Below, in pieces: positions 56,766 through 64,000 of a DNA stretch of 64,000 nt. The stretch's first letter is position 1; each line of letters begins with the position of its first letter. Position numbers and translations under genes: made by a program. Below the pieces are notes generated by a model that was given only the letters and a program-made list of their open reading frames with translations, was not told the origin of the DNA and searched no databases. Origin of the DNA: Acinetobacter genomosp. 15BJ (lineage in GTDB: Bacteria > Pseudomonadota > Gammaproteobacteria > Pseudomonadales > Moraxellaceae); assembly GCF_000400715.1 (NCBI RefSeq), contig NZ_KE007351.1:1-64000 (forward strand), read 5' to 3'.

Positions 56766-57701
56766 ATGAGTCAAAATCAGTCTTATATCCCTGGCGAATT
56801 TCAATGGAAATTTCTATTACCCCAATACTGGAAAATTTGGATCGCCATTCTCTTTCTTATGTTATTGGCCATTCTCCCGTGGGCTATACAATGGCGCTTG
56901 GCACATGGTTTAGCTTCTTTATGCTGGCGCTTGCTCAAATCACGCCGTAAAACCACACTTCGGAATTTAGAGCTGTGTTTTCCAGAATGGTCGCCTGCTG
57001 AGGTTGAAGTACAAGCCAAACAAGTTTTTGTCGATATGATGCTTGGTGTATTTGAAACCCTCAATGCTTGGTACTGTCCCAAATGGTTTAAAGGACGCCA
57101 TAGTATTGAAGGCTTAGAACATATCACCGATGCAAAAGCACAAGGTAAAGGCGTGTTATTACTCGGCACCCACAGCACCTTACTGGATGCAGGCGGTTAT
57201 ATCTGTTCTCAATATTTTGAACCCGATGTAGTGTATCGCCCACAAAACAATCCGCTATTGGATATGCTGATTTATCGCTGTCGTGCCACCATTTATCAAC
57301 ATCAAATTGATCACGATGATATGCGTGGTTTGATCCGTCGACTCAAAAATGGCGGTGCAATCTGGTATAGTCCTGATCAGGATTTTGGTTTAAAACAAGG
57401 TGTGATGGCGCCTTTCTTTGGTGTTCCAGCGGCAACCGTGACTGCTCATCGCCGTTTACTCAAAATTTCGAAAGCGGTTGCGATCCCCTTATATTTCTAT
57501 CGCTATGGCGATGTTCGCAATCCACAATATAAAGTACTGATTGAACCAATTGTGGACAATATGCCAAGTGAAGATGAAGTCGATGATGCTATTCGCGTGA
57601 ATAAAATTATTGAAGCTCAACTTCGTATCGCACCTACGCAATGGATGTGGTTCCATCGCCGTTTTAAAACCCGTGCCGAAGGTTACGACAAAATCTATTA
57701 A
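56766..57701 (+). CDS. LpxL/HtrB-family lipid A acyltransferase
   Basis: 311 aa. An N-terminal membrane helix (about residues 21-43) is followed by the LPLAT acyltransferase domain with the H-x4-D motif H136-D141 in GTHSTLLDAGG and the block WYSPDQDFGLKQGVMAPFFGVPAATVTAHRRL. It transfers a secondary acyl chain to lipid A. Acinetobacter has more than one such enzyme (LpxL, LpxM); this one resembles LpxL but the exact one cannot be decided. A terminator follows. Confidence 0.88.
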   Translation: MSQNQSYIPGEFQWKFLLPQYWKIWIAILFLMLLAILPWAIQWRLAHGLASLCWRLLKSRRKTTLRNLELCFPEWSPAEVEVQAKQVFVDMMLGVFETLNAWYCPKWFKGRHSIEGLEHITDAKAQGKGVLLLGTHSTLLDAGGYICSQYFEPDVVYRPQNNPLLDMLIYRCRATIYQHQIDHDDMRGLIRRLKNGGAIWYSPDQDFGLKQGVMAPFFGVPAATVTAHRRLLKISKAVAIPLYFYRYGDVRNPQYKVLIEPIVDNMPSEDEVDDAIRVNKIIEAQLRIAPTQWMWFHRRFKTRAEGYDKIY

Positions 57702-57704
57702 GCT

Positions 57705-57744
57705 AAAAAAGCCGCCTTATTCATCAATAAAGCGGCTTTTTTCT
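57705..57744. terminator. Bidirectional intrinsic terminator
   Basis: Stem AAAAAAGCCGC/GCGGCTTTTTT with inner TTATT/AATAA pairing, between the acyltransferase gene and the convergent lipoprotein gene. Confidence 0.88.
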
Positions 57745-57760
57745 AAAGCAATAACAACCA

Positions 57761-59323
57761 TTAGTTCGGGAAAATCACACCTGTACTTAAATCAAAATAA
57801 GTTGGGGTGTTGCTATACACTGAACCCAATTTAACATTAATGAACCAGCCTAAATTGCCCTGATCTTGTAAACGGTTTTGAATCTCGCCTGGCAGATCAA
57901 GCTTATAAATCGCATCTTCTTTAAAGACTTTTGATTCGATGCTGGCTGTACTTTCACTATCACGTTCAAATAAATAACCTTGTTGTAGCACACCGAATCC
58001 AATCGAATTATCTTTATCAATCAAATGATAACCTTCAGCAGCTTGCTGTTTCAGCAACGCATCTAGTTTGGTTGGATTATCCTCAAAGAATCCTGCTTCC
58101 GTTTTTGGCATATCAAAATAACGATAGCTATAGGTCCCATTATGGGTGCTGCTATTTACACAAGTTGGGATGTAATACATGTCATTCTTGGTGCCATTGG
58201 TTGTGAAGTCTTCACCCGCAAAGATTAATTTACAACCTTGTGCACCGAGCTCATTGAATGCAGCAAGAATACTTGCTCTGGTTTTATTGGTTAAGAAGCG
58301 ATTGTCATAAGTATAGGTTGCGGGTTTCTTATCATTTTTCACAAATAAATATTTATAGGTATTGCTTGGATCCTCTCTCAAGAACGACTTATAAATAAAG
58401 CCAGACTCACCTTGCTTTTTCATTTCAGCTAATTTGAGCACATATCTATTTGCAATCACATTGGTGGTGATATCAGCAATTTTATAGCTATAGGTATCGG
58501 TTGAAGCATTATTTTTTACATATAAGTTTTTAGGTTCAGGGAAATCGCTGTTGGCTTTTTTCACATCCAAAGAACTGCCCGCTAAGGCAAAACCTTGACT
58601 ACCCTGCTCATTGGCTTGCGCCAAGAAATTGGCCCAAGACGTTTGATTATCGAGTAGACGATAACTTGCCGTTGCTTTACTCACAGTCGGTTTCAATAAG
58701 CTATAGCCTTCGACATTAGTACGGGTATAACAAGTGACAACTTTAGATGGATCGACTGAATCCATATACGTTTGAATATCTTTAATACTCGCTGTTTCAC
58801 TCACAGCACACATGCCATCGCCTTTAAAGGCATATGCTGAAGCAATCCCATTTGGTCGATAGCGATCGCTATATTTCACTCGGTTTGCCGTGGTTGTACC
58901 GCTGGTTTCAGTCGCTGCAATCTCGCTAATCAGTGCATCATCCGATGCAACATCGTAATTTTTAATCACAGCACCGGTACAATCCTCTTTTTCAAATTGA
59001 CGGGTTTCAATGGTAAAGCGAGCACTGTTTTCGGACGCTTTGTGTACCGTTAAATTGGTTCGTGCTCCCTTATGGCAGAAGCCACCCAACCATGAACCCA
59101 CAAAACGATCAGCCACAACTGGGGTTGGAGTGGGTGGTGTTGGCGTAGGCGGTGTTGGGGTCGGTGGTGTTGGAGTTGGCGGCGTAGGTGTAGGTGGTGT
59201 TGGGGTTGGTGGTGTCGGCGTAGGCGTTGGGGTTGGGGTTGGATCCCGATCATTATCTGATCCACAGCCCACCAAGATTGCGCAAGTTACGCTAAGTGCT
59301 AGTTGAGTCCATATATTTTTCAT
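57761..59323 (-). CDS. Lipoprotein with Pro-Thr spacer and repeated YxY domains
   Basis: 520 aa. A lipobox (AILVGC) puts the lipidated Cys at residue 20. A PTPTP/PPTPT spacer runs from about 28 to 68. After a globular domain (about 72-210) come three or four copies of a 55-residue unit: an aromatic strand such as TYSYK, a helix with Leu and an AxxxQGxxGF/LGAQG turn, then a second strand such as KNLYVKN or YLFVKND. The unit recalls DUF4177-type beta-alpha-beta motifs. Function is unknown. The spacer DNA is a 15-bp minisatellite. Confidence 0.72.
   Translation of the reverse strand: MKNIWTQLALSVTCAILVGCGSDNDRDPTPTPTPTPTPPTPTPPTPTPPTPTPPTPTPPTPTPPTPTPVVADRFVGSWLGGFCHKGARTNLTVHKASENSARFTIETRQFEKEDCTGAVIKNYDVASDDALISEIAATETSGTTTANRVKYSDRYRPNGIASAYAFKGDGMCAVSETASIKDIQTYMDSVDPSKVVTCYTRTNVEGYSLLKPTVSKATASYRLLDNQTSWANFLAQANEQGSQGFALAGSSLDVKKANSDFPEPKNLYVKNNASTDTYSYKIADITTNVIANRYVLKLAEMKKQGESGFIYKSFLREDPSNTYKYLFVKNDKKPATYTYDNRFLTNKTRASILAAFNELGAQGCKLIFAGEDFTTNGTKNDMYYIPTCVNSSTHNGTYSYRYFDMPKTEAGFFEDNPTKLDALLKQQAAEGYHLIDKDNSIGFGVLQQGYLFERDSESTASIESKVFKEDAIYKLDLPGEIQNRLQDQGNLGWFINVKLGSVYSNTPTYFDLSTGVIFPN
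59121..59243 (-). repeat. 15-bp minisatellite coding the Pro-Thr spacer
   Basis: About eight tandem imperfect 15-bp units (plus-strand form GGTGTTGGGGTTGGT) encode the PTPTP pattern of the lipoprotein. Unit length is a multiple of three, so copy-number change keeps the frame. Confidence 0.85.
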
Positions 59324-59458
59324 TGCATCACCCTCTGTGTGATTTTTTCACATATTGTGTATGTGAAAATTTAACACTTTTATTCTTGAGTGCAAATATG
59401 TTTATGCGTAAATTAATAACGAAAGGTCAAAATCATTTTTTATTGATGGTTGGAAGGT

Positions 59459-60700
59459 ATGGATGCTCAAGAAAACTTAGCAAGACAATTCAGTGCTTTA
59501 CCGAAAGAATGGCAGGCATGGTTAGAGGAAAATTTAGAGCGCGGTTGTGCTCCAATTGACTTAGCCAATATTCTGTTGCGTGAAGGTTTAATTGATCTAA
59601 ATAAAGATTTTTCTGCTCCGATATACGTTGAAGAGCAACACTACCGAGAACTTGAACAGGCAGCAACTGCAAAACAAACTCAACTCAGCAGTACATTTAC
59701 ACCAGAACAAAAAAAATGGTTGGCTCAGATGCTACTGGATGGTTTAAGCAAAGCTGAGATTTATCAGTCATTGATGAAGCAAGGATTGAATGAAATCGAT
59801 ATTGCATTCGAATGGGTACAGTTAAAGCAGCATCCTTATTTTCAAGTCGCCGAAGAGCAGCACTTCCTGCTCAAAAAACGTAATTGGCTGCTACAGACTT
59901 TAGATCGTTTTGCCCGTTTAAATACTGAATATCAGCAGATTAAGCGAATTTCAAAACCTGATTTTGCAGATTTTATCCAACAGTATTACAGCCGAAATTT
60001 ACCTGTGATTTTGACTGATGCTATCCAGCATTGGCCTGCTTTACAGAAATGGTCACCACAATATTTCAAACAGGCTGTCGGTACACAAGAAATTGAAGTT
60101 CAGCTCAATCGTGAACAAGACCCTTTATTTGAACGCAACTCGATTCAACATAAAACTAAAATGCGGATGAGTGATTTTGTTGATTTAATCGAACAAACCC
60201 CACATTCCAATAATTTTTATATGACAGCGAACAATGCCAAAGCTAGCCAATCTAGTCTGGCTGCATTGTTTCAAGATATTGATCATTTTCATGACTATAC
60301 GGATCACGCCCAAGTCTATGATCGTAGCTTCATCTGGTTTGGCCCTAAAGGTGCCTTTACCCCCTTACACCATGATTTGACCAATAACTTTTTAGTACAA
60401 ATTTATGGACGGAAAAAAGTCACCCTGATTCCTGCAATGCAAACGCCACACCTCTATAATGATGTCGCCGTATTTAGTAAAATTGCCGATCCCCATCATC
60501 CTGATATAGTGAAATCATTTCCAGATTTTGCCCATAGCAGCAAAATCGAATGTATCCTGAATGAGGGCGAGGCCTTATTCATTCCGCTAGGCTGGTGGCA
60601 TTGTGTCGAAAGTTTAGACATTTCTATGAGTGTTTCCTTTACTCATTTCAGTATCGACAATGCGGGTGCTGAATCCTTTCCTTCACTAAGCGGGCATTAA
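59459..60700 (+). CDS. JmjC/cupin-like oxygenase
   Basis: 413 aa. Helical N-terminal part (about 1-165) with two repeats of the WxxWLxxxLxxG type (EWQAWLEENLERGC, then QKKWLAQMLLDGLSK). A JmjC/cupin_8 domain follows (about 170-410): iron-binding HHD at 304-306 (PLHHDLTNNF) and a distal His in IPLGWWHCVESL. Such enzymes hydroxylate proteins, for example ribosomal oxygenase YcfD or FIH-like. The start is ambiguous: ATG 59459 has a Shine-Dalgarno only one to two bases away, and a TTG at 59450 is in frame. Confidence 0.85.
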   Translation: MDAQENLARQFSALPKEWQAWLEENLERGCAPIDLANILLREGLIDLNKDFSAPIYVEEQHYRELEQAATAKQTQLSSTFTPEQKKWLAQMLLDGLSKAEIYQSLMKQGLNEIDIAFEWVQLKQHPYFQVAEEQHFLLKKRNWLLQTLDRFARLNTEYQQIKRISKPDFADFIQQYYSRNLPVILTDAIQHWPALQKWSPQYFKQAVGTQEIEVQLNREQDPLFERNSIQHKTKMRMSDFVDLIEQTPHSNNFYMTANNAKASQSSLAALFQDIDHFHDYTDHAQVYDRSFIWFGPKGAFTPLHHDLTNNFLVQIYGRKKVTLIPAMQTPHLYNDVAVFSKIADPHHPDIVKSFPDFAHSSKIECILNEGEALFIPLGWWHCVESLDISMSVSFTHFSIDNAGAESFPSLSGH

Positions 60701-60749
60701 AAATTGTGTCAGCCAATGGCTTAACCGAATCCGTTCTTAAGGTGCTCTA

Positions 60750-61631
60750 ATGGTAAAACCAACAGACCAAGTCATCATCAACACAGCTTCATCTGCACTG
60801 AATACACAAGGCGTGATTCCACAAGATGCAGAAACGACATTGGACAGCATTTATCCAATGATGCAGCACATTGCACGTTGGTTGATTCATTCAGGTGTGG
60901 GCTATACCGATTTTGTGGCTGCGCTGAAGCCGATTTTTTATGAGCAAGCCTTGGTTGAATTAGAGCGAATCAAACAGAATAAAACCGATTCAGCGGTCAG
61001 TTTACTCTCTGGACTGCATCGTAAAGATGTCAGTGCTTTTCGACAACAGGCCAATCAAATTAGTAATGAAGCTCCTAATTTTGCCATTAGCGTGCCTGCT
61101 CGTGTCATTGCCCGCTGGATTGCACTTGACCTCCCCCATCAAATTCCTGTCTCTGGTGAAGAAAACAGTTTTGAAGCCTTGGTCAAACATATTTCAACAG
61201 AAAAGCATCCACGCTCGATTTTATTTGAACTACAGCGCTTAGGTGTGGTTGTGCAAATCGATCAAGAGGTCGTGTTACAACAACATAGCTTTACCCCTGA
61301 TAACCAGATGCAAGAAAGTAAAGCGCTCTTTTCTGCCAATCTCAGTGACCATTTGGCTGCAGGGATTGATAACTTTATCAGTGAAAAACCCTTTACCCAT
61401 CTCGAACAAGCTGTACATGCCGAAAAATTAACAGCACAATCTGTTGAGGCACTTCGGCAGTTGAGTATCGAACTGTGGCAAGACATGGCAAAACAACTCT
61501 TAAATGCCGCAATTCAACATTGTGATCAAGACCAAGAAAAAGATGATGCACATTATCAATTTCGCTTTGGTGTCTACCAATACGATACTCAGATAAAATT
61601 ACAAGTGCCTTATATTTTTAAGGATAAATAA
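60750..61631 (+). CDS. DUF6502-like protein
   Basis: 293 aa, soluble, helical. The N-terminal IYPMMQHIARWLIHSGVGYTDFVAALKPIFYEQAL and the following VSLLSGLHRKDV match DUF6502, whose start resembles a helix-turn-helix region. A Cys-free middle region and a C-terminal strand part (FRFGVYQYDTQIKLQVPYIF) follow. No function is known; a DNA- or RNA-binding role is only suggested. AAGG lies seven bases before the ATG. The lipoprotein at 61634 begins two bases after its stop. Confidence 0.78.
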   Translation: MVKPTDQVIINTASSALNTQGVIPQDAETTLDSIYPMMQHIARWLIHSGVGYTDFVAALKPIFYEQALVELERIKQNKTDSAVSLLSGLHRKDVSAFRQQANQISNEAPNFAISVPARVIARWIALDLPHQIPVSGEENSFEALVKHISTEKHPRSILFELQRLGVVVQIDQEVVLQQHSFTPDNQMQESKALFSANLSDHLAAGIDNFISEKPFTHLEQAVHAEKLTAQSVEALRQLSIELWQDMAKQLLNAAIQHCDQDQEKDDAHYQFRFGVYQYDTQIKLQVPYIFKDK

Positions 61632-61633
61632 TA

Positions 61634-62362
61634 ATGAGAAGCTTATTACTCGCGACAGTTTCTTTCATTTCAGTGGTTGTCTTAACTGCCTGTGGAGAAA
61701 ACTTTTCTGTTGCCAACGTGAGTTTAGGTGGTAGTGGCTCAGGTACCCAAAAACCACTACCTGGTGGAGGAAATCCCCCTGTCACTGGCGATAAAGGTAA
61801 AGATGATGAGGAGGAAGATCAATACGATTATTTTGTTACCTTCCCTGATACCGTAAATGATGAATGTACTGGAATACAACGTAGTATATATTTCATTGAT
61901 GCTGGGACTAAGCATCCTCAGATTGCTGGATCTCAGCAAAGTAGTCCCTCACAAACCGTTCAAATCAACATTAAAAATACAACGCCAAATTATATATTTG
62001 AAAAAATTCCTCAATGTCATCAAGTAGAATTTTGGGCAATGTCAGGGAAATTACATTTCCTTCCTGATCAATATTTAAGATGTTCGGCAGAGCAATATAC
62101 TGTGCAGGTTTTACAACCTTACGAAGTTAAAACCTATGAGTTTGACTTTAAAATTCCACAAGGTGATGACATTTTATTGCTTCGTTATCCAACACAATAT
62201 TCATCTAATTTGCCCGATGCCCAAACCCATTGGAGCAGTTGCCCAACTTTAGACATTCATCTTCCTGTCAGCAAACAGCTTGTCCCGAAAACAGGTAATA
62301 AAATACCGCCGCAGAAACCAACTTCTCCAGACCACTCGTCTGGTGAAAAGCCACAGCAATAA
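61634..62362 (+). CDS. Lipoprotein of unknown function
   Basis: 242 aa. A lipobox (VVVLTAC) puts the lipidated Cys at residue 20. A Gly/Ser/Pro linker (GGSGSGTQKPLPGGGNPP) is followed by an acidic stretch (KGKDDEEEDQYDYF) and a beta-rich domain of about 170 residues with several Cys. The C-terminus is Pro/Lys-rich. Probably translationally coupled to the DUF6502-like gene. No known family was recognised. Confidence 0.7.
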   Translation: MRSLLLATVSFISVVVLTACGENFSVANVSLGGSGSGTQKPLPGGGNPPVTGDKGKDDEEEDQYDYFVTFPDTVNDECTGIQRSIYFIDAGTKHPQIAGSQQSSPSQTVQINIKNTTPNYIFEKIPQCHQVEFWAMSGKLHFLPDQYLRCSAEQYTVQVLQPYEVKTYEFDFKIPQGDDILLLRYPTQYSSNLPDAQTHWSSCPTLDIHLPVSKQLVPKTGNKIPPQKPTSPDHSSGEKPQQ

Positions 62363-62370
62363 TGGGATAT

Positions 62371-62413
62371 TAAAAAATTAAAGCCCGAGTTCTGCATCCT
62401 GCAAAACTCGGGC
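62371..62413 (-). terminator. Terminator of the candidate sRNA
   Basis: Arms GCCCGAGTT and AACTCGGGC pair perfectly, with an inner TGCA/TGCA stem and a GGA loop. On the minus strand TTTAATTTTTT follows; on the plus strand no T-run follows, so it serves the minus strand. Confidence 0.8.
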
Positions 62414-62542
62414 AAATGAGGTTGTGCTTTCAAACTACTTTTATTATCCTGCGTCCATCGCATGCATCATATCCATGATGACTTTTCCATCTCAGCGTTG
62501 CTATCCTTAAGCGGAAATCCATTCCTGCATCCTTGTGCTGAT
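62371..62542 (-). ncRNA. Candidate CsrA/RsmA-sequestering sRNA (Rsm/CsrB-like)
   Basis: About 170 nt on the minus strand, in the gene-free 307-bp gap. It has nine GGA motifs within 62397-62532, where about two are expected by chance; six are A-N-GGA. GGA sits in the loops of compact hairpins: GCA-CAAGGA-TGC (62538-62527), GGAA-TGGAT-TTCC (62525-62513), GCT-TAAGGAT-AGC (62512-62500), CATCAT-GGAT-ATGATG (62480-62465), GCG-ATGGA-CGC (62461-62451), and TGCA-GGA-TGCA in the terminator loop. A -10 TATTCT is at 62554-62549 and the start near 62542 is inferred. The activator-type site is separately listed. Confidence 0.75.
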
Positions 62543-62582
62543 GTATTTAGAATAAACCTTTTAACGATGTAGCACTATTCGT

Positions 62583-62617
62583 TGTAGACTTAAATCTATG
62601 TACGAAATAACGTACAT
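62583..62617 (-). promoter_or_regulatory. GacA-type upstream activating site
   Basis: TGTACG-N6-CGTACA at 62599-62616 (perfect arms, extended to 20 bp by flanking A and T) has the same layout as the Pseudomonas GacA site TGTAAG-N6-CTTACA. It is centred about 65 bp before the inferred sRNA start. A weaker, similar repeat TGTAGA-N6-TCTATG (62583-62600) lies next to it. The promoter -35 region (TAGTGC, minus) is poor, as for activator-dependent promoters. Confidence 0.65.
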
Positions 62618-62669
62618 TGATTAGGTAAACTTTAAAATCGGCCAATTGCGCACACCTCCTCTCGCTGAA

Positions 62670-63800
62670 TCAGTTTTCCATTTGTTGTTTATGTGGTTGA
62701 GCTAAAGGATCAGTCACCTGCTTCTCCTCTTGCTCCGCCTTCTCAATGCCATCCTGTATCGCTTCTTGTGCTTCTTGCTCATCCTCAACCGTCTGTTCTA
62801 AAGCCTGTTGTTGTTGCTCAAAAATACGCCCTGTTTGGAGAACAACATAAATTGGAAAATGATCAGAACCTATATGCGATACACGTTTCATTTCCACCAA
62901 ACCAAAATCAGTACTGTGAAAGATATGATCCAATGACCAGCGTAACAGCGGATAATCTGCATGGAAAGTATTCATAAAATAGCGCCCTACTCGAGGATCA
63001 AGCAAGCCACTGATACGTTGAAATAAACGCGTTGTTCTTGACCATGCCACGTCATTCAAATCCCCCATCACGATACAGCTCTGATCAATATCTTCAATCT
63101 GATCACCCACAATTAGTAATTCTGCATCTCTTAAGGTCGAATCTTTGGCCTCCGTTGGACTCGGTGGTTTAGGATGCAAACAATACAACTGCACTTGCAC
63201 GCCTGACGGCAAAGTCACTGCTGTATGAATCGATGGAATTTCATCACTCAAAATAAATTTAACTTCGGTGTCGTTTAAGGGTAAACGGCTATAAAGATGC
63301 ATGCCATATAGATTTTCTAAGGGTACAGCCACACAAAAGGGATAATCTACTTCAATTGGACTCAGCGCTTGCTGCCATTCAGCATTCGATTCCAGCGTAA
63401 GCACCAAATCTGGCTTTAAAATTTCAATCTGTTCAAGTAACAGGTGATATTGATGATTGGGGGTGAGCACATTCGCAACCAATAAAGAAATTTGTTGCTC
63501 AGGATTCAATTGCGCCTTTTTGACTTTTTTTACTTGCTTGCGCCATAACGGCGTATAAGGCAACACCATTTTAAGCTGATAGGCAATCGCTGCAACCAAC
63601 CCAATAAAGAGCAGTTCAGTACTCAAGGTCCAATCGGAAAGCACAAATAACATCGCAAAAAATGTGATGATCCCGAGTGCCAATATTTGTAATCTCGGAA
63701 AGTCTGCCCCCCGAAACCACCATTCATCTCTGGGGATCAAAGACCAAAATGAAAGCCATATCACCAGTGCTGCGCAAATCTGAATCCATATCATGTTCAT
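62670..63800 (-). CDS. Endonuclease/exonuclease/phosphatase family membrane protein
   Basis: 376 aa. Two or three N-terminal membrane helices (about residues 3-20, 38-58, 62-82) precede an EEP domain (about 105-335). Active-site motifs are VLTLESNAEW, CIVMGDLNDVAW, SLDHIFHS and HIGSDHFPIYV. The C-terminal 45 residues are Gln/Glu-rich and non-conserved. Relatives hydrolyse phosphodiesters of DNA, lipids or nucleotides; the substrate is unknown. Its 3' end lies next to the sRNA upstream site. Confidence 0.85.
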   Translation of the reverse strand: MNMIWIQICAALVIWLSFWSLIPRDEWWFRGADFPRLQILALGIITFFAMLFVLSDWTLSTELLFIGLVAAIAYQLKMVLPYTPLWRKQVKKVKKAQLNPEQQISLLVANVLTPNHQYHLLLEQIEILKPDLVLTLESNAEWQQALSPIEVDYPFCVAVPLENLYGMHLYSRLPLNDTEVKFILSDEIPSIHTAVTLPSGVQVQLYCLHPKPPSPTEAKDSTLRDAELLIVGDQIEDIDQSCIVMGDLNDVAWSRTTRLFQRISGLLDPRVGRYFMNTFHADYPLLRWSLDHIFHSTDFGLVEMKRVSHIGSDHFPIYVVLQTGRIFEQQQQALEQTVEDEQEAQEAIQDGIEKAEQEEKQVTDPLAQPHKQQMEN

Positions 63801-63982
63801 TTTTCTCTTTGGGGTAGCATAGATTTACAATAAAGTTTTCGCTTTATCAATTTTCTATCTAATATAAACAAGATATTCCACTCAATAAACGCACTGTTTT
63901 ATTTCAGTAAAGCTTGCAGTTGTGGGCACTTTTGATACACTCAAACCCCTTTAAAATTTTTTACATACCGAGGCACAATGAC

Positions 63983-64000
63983 ATGAAAGTAGGTCTGGTC
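63983..64000 (+). CDS. asd: Start of a gene cut by the window edge, probably aspartate-semialdehyde dehydrogenase
   Basis: Only six codons, MKVGLV, are inside the window. They match the usual start of gammaproteobacterial Asd (MKVGLVGWRG...). Asd catalyses reduction of aspartyl phosphate in lysine, threonine and methionine synthesis. The upstream 63801-63982 gap is AT-rich with a possible -35 TTGCAG and -10 TACACT 16 bp apart. The identification rests on six residues. Confidence 0.45.

Noticed and set aside
59121..59243. Tandem repeat as a CRISPR array
   Set aside because: Units are 15 bp, contiguous and coding, with no spacers; no cas genes are in the window.
59010..59306. Plus-strand Gly-Val-rich repeat frame
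   Set aside because: It is the complement of the Pro-Thr minisatellite in the lipoprotein gene.
62371..62669. Reading the sRNA gap as a 3' UTR or terminator of the EEP gene only
   Set aside because: The terminator lies 256 bp past the EEP stop, and the region between has its own -10, an activator-type palindrome and ordered GGA hairpins, which a plain UTR would not need. A 3'-UTR-derived RNA is still possible.

Overview
The window looks like a chromosomal segment of an Acinetobacter species (Moraxellaceae, Gammaproteobacteria). Evidence is the low GC content, an rRNA operon with tRNA-Ile(GAT) and tRNA-Ala(TGC) in the spacer, and a set of Acinetobacter-style neighbours: type-2 mdh, a DUF6670-like protein, DUF2789, miaB-ybeZ-ybeY, thyA-folA, rpmB-rpmG and tonB-exbB-exbD. 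All assignments come from reading the sequence and remembered family features; no search was run.

Layout. 1-5.7 kb: a complete rrn operon on the minus strand with terminator and promoter. 5.9-8.7 kb: DUF6670-like gene, pssA, rlmJ. 8.7-9.04 kb: a non-coding 310-bp element with terminal inverted repeats and flanking TA, resembling a MITE. 9.1-14.6 kb: a 2OG-Fe(II) oxygenase, DUF2789, mdh, an RNase I-like protein lacking both catalytic histidine motifs, and a soluble lytic transglycosylase. 14.8-18.3 kb: miaB-ybeZ-ybeY and an ABM-domain gene. 18.3-21.7 kb: a Fur-type siderophore receptor and a coiled-coil TonB-like protein. 21.9-29 kb: DUF3108, xpt, DUF1963, thyA-folA, DUF4105, META lipoprotein, msrA. 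28.9-30.7 kb: tonB-exbB-exbD with a Fur-box-like palindrome inside its promoter. 31-37 kb: purU, a TetR regulator divergent from a coniferyl-aldehyde-type dehydrogenase, rpmB-rpmG, a YbaL/Kef-type antiporter. 37-45.7 kb: small proteins, RRM protein, UvrD-like helicase, HdeD, a zincin-like protein, topA. 45.8-49.5 kb: HxlR regulator, a quinone-oxidoreductase gene interrupted by an in-frame TAA, slyX, uup.

49.6-56.6 kb is an accessory catabolic island: MFS transporter, semialdehyde dehydrogenase, aldo/keto reductase and a formaldehyde-activating-enzyme (Fae) homologue on the minus strand, diverging from a porin-like gene and a LysR regulator. No methanopterin-pathway gene is visible here, so the Fae homologue probably works in an unrecognised aldehyde or carbonyl pathway. 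56.8-64 kb: LpxL-type acyltransferase, a Pro-Thr-rich lipoprotein with internal repeats, a JmjC/cupin protein, DUF6502, another lipoprotein, an EEP-family protein and the first codons of what is probably asd.

The most striking element is non-coding. Between the 61.6-kb lipoprotein and the EEP gene, the minus strand carries about 170 nt with nine GGA motifs, most of them in small hairpin loops, ending in a terminator whose own loop is GGA. An 18-bp palindrome TGTACG-N6-CGTACA lies about 65 bp upstream of the inferred start, matching the architecture of the GacA upstream activating site. This is what a Gac-controlled, CsrA/RsmA-sequestering sRNA should look like.
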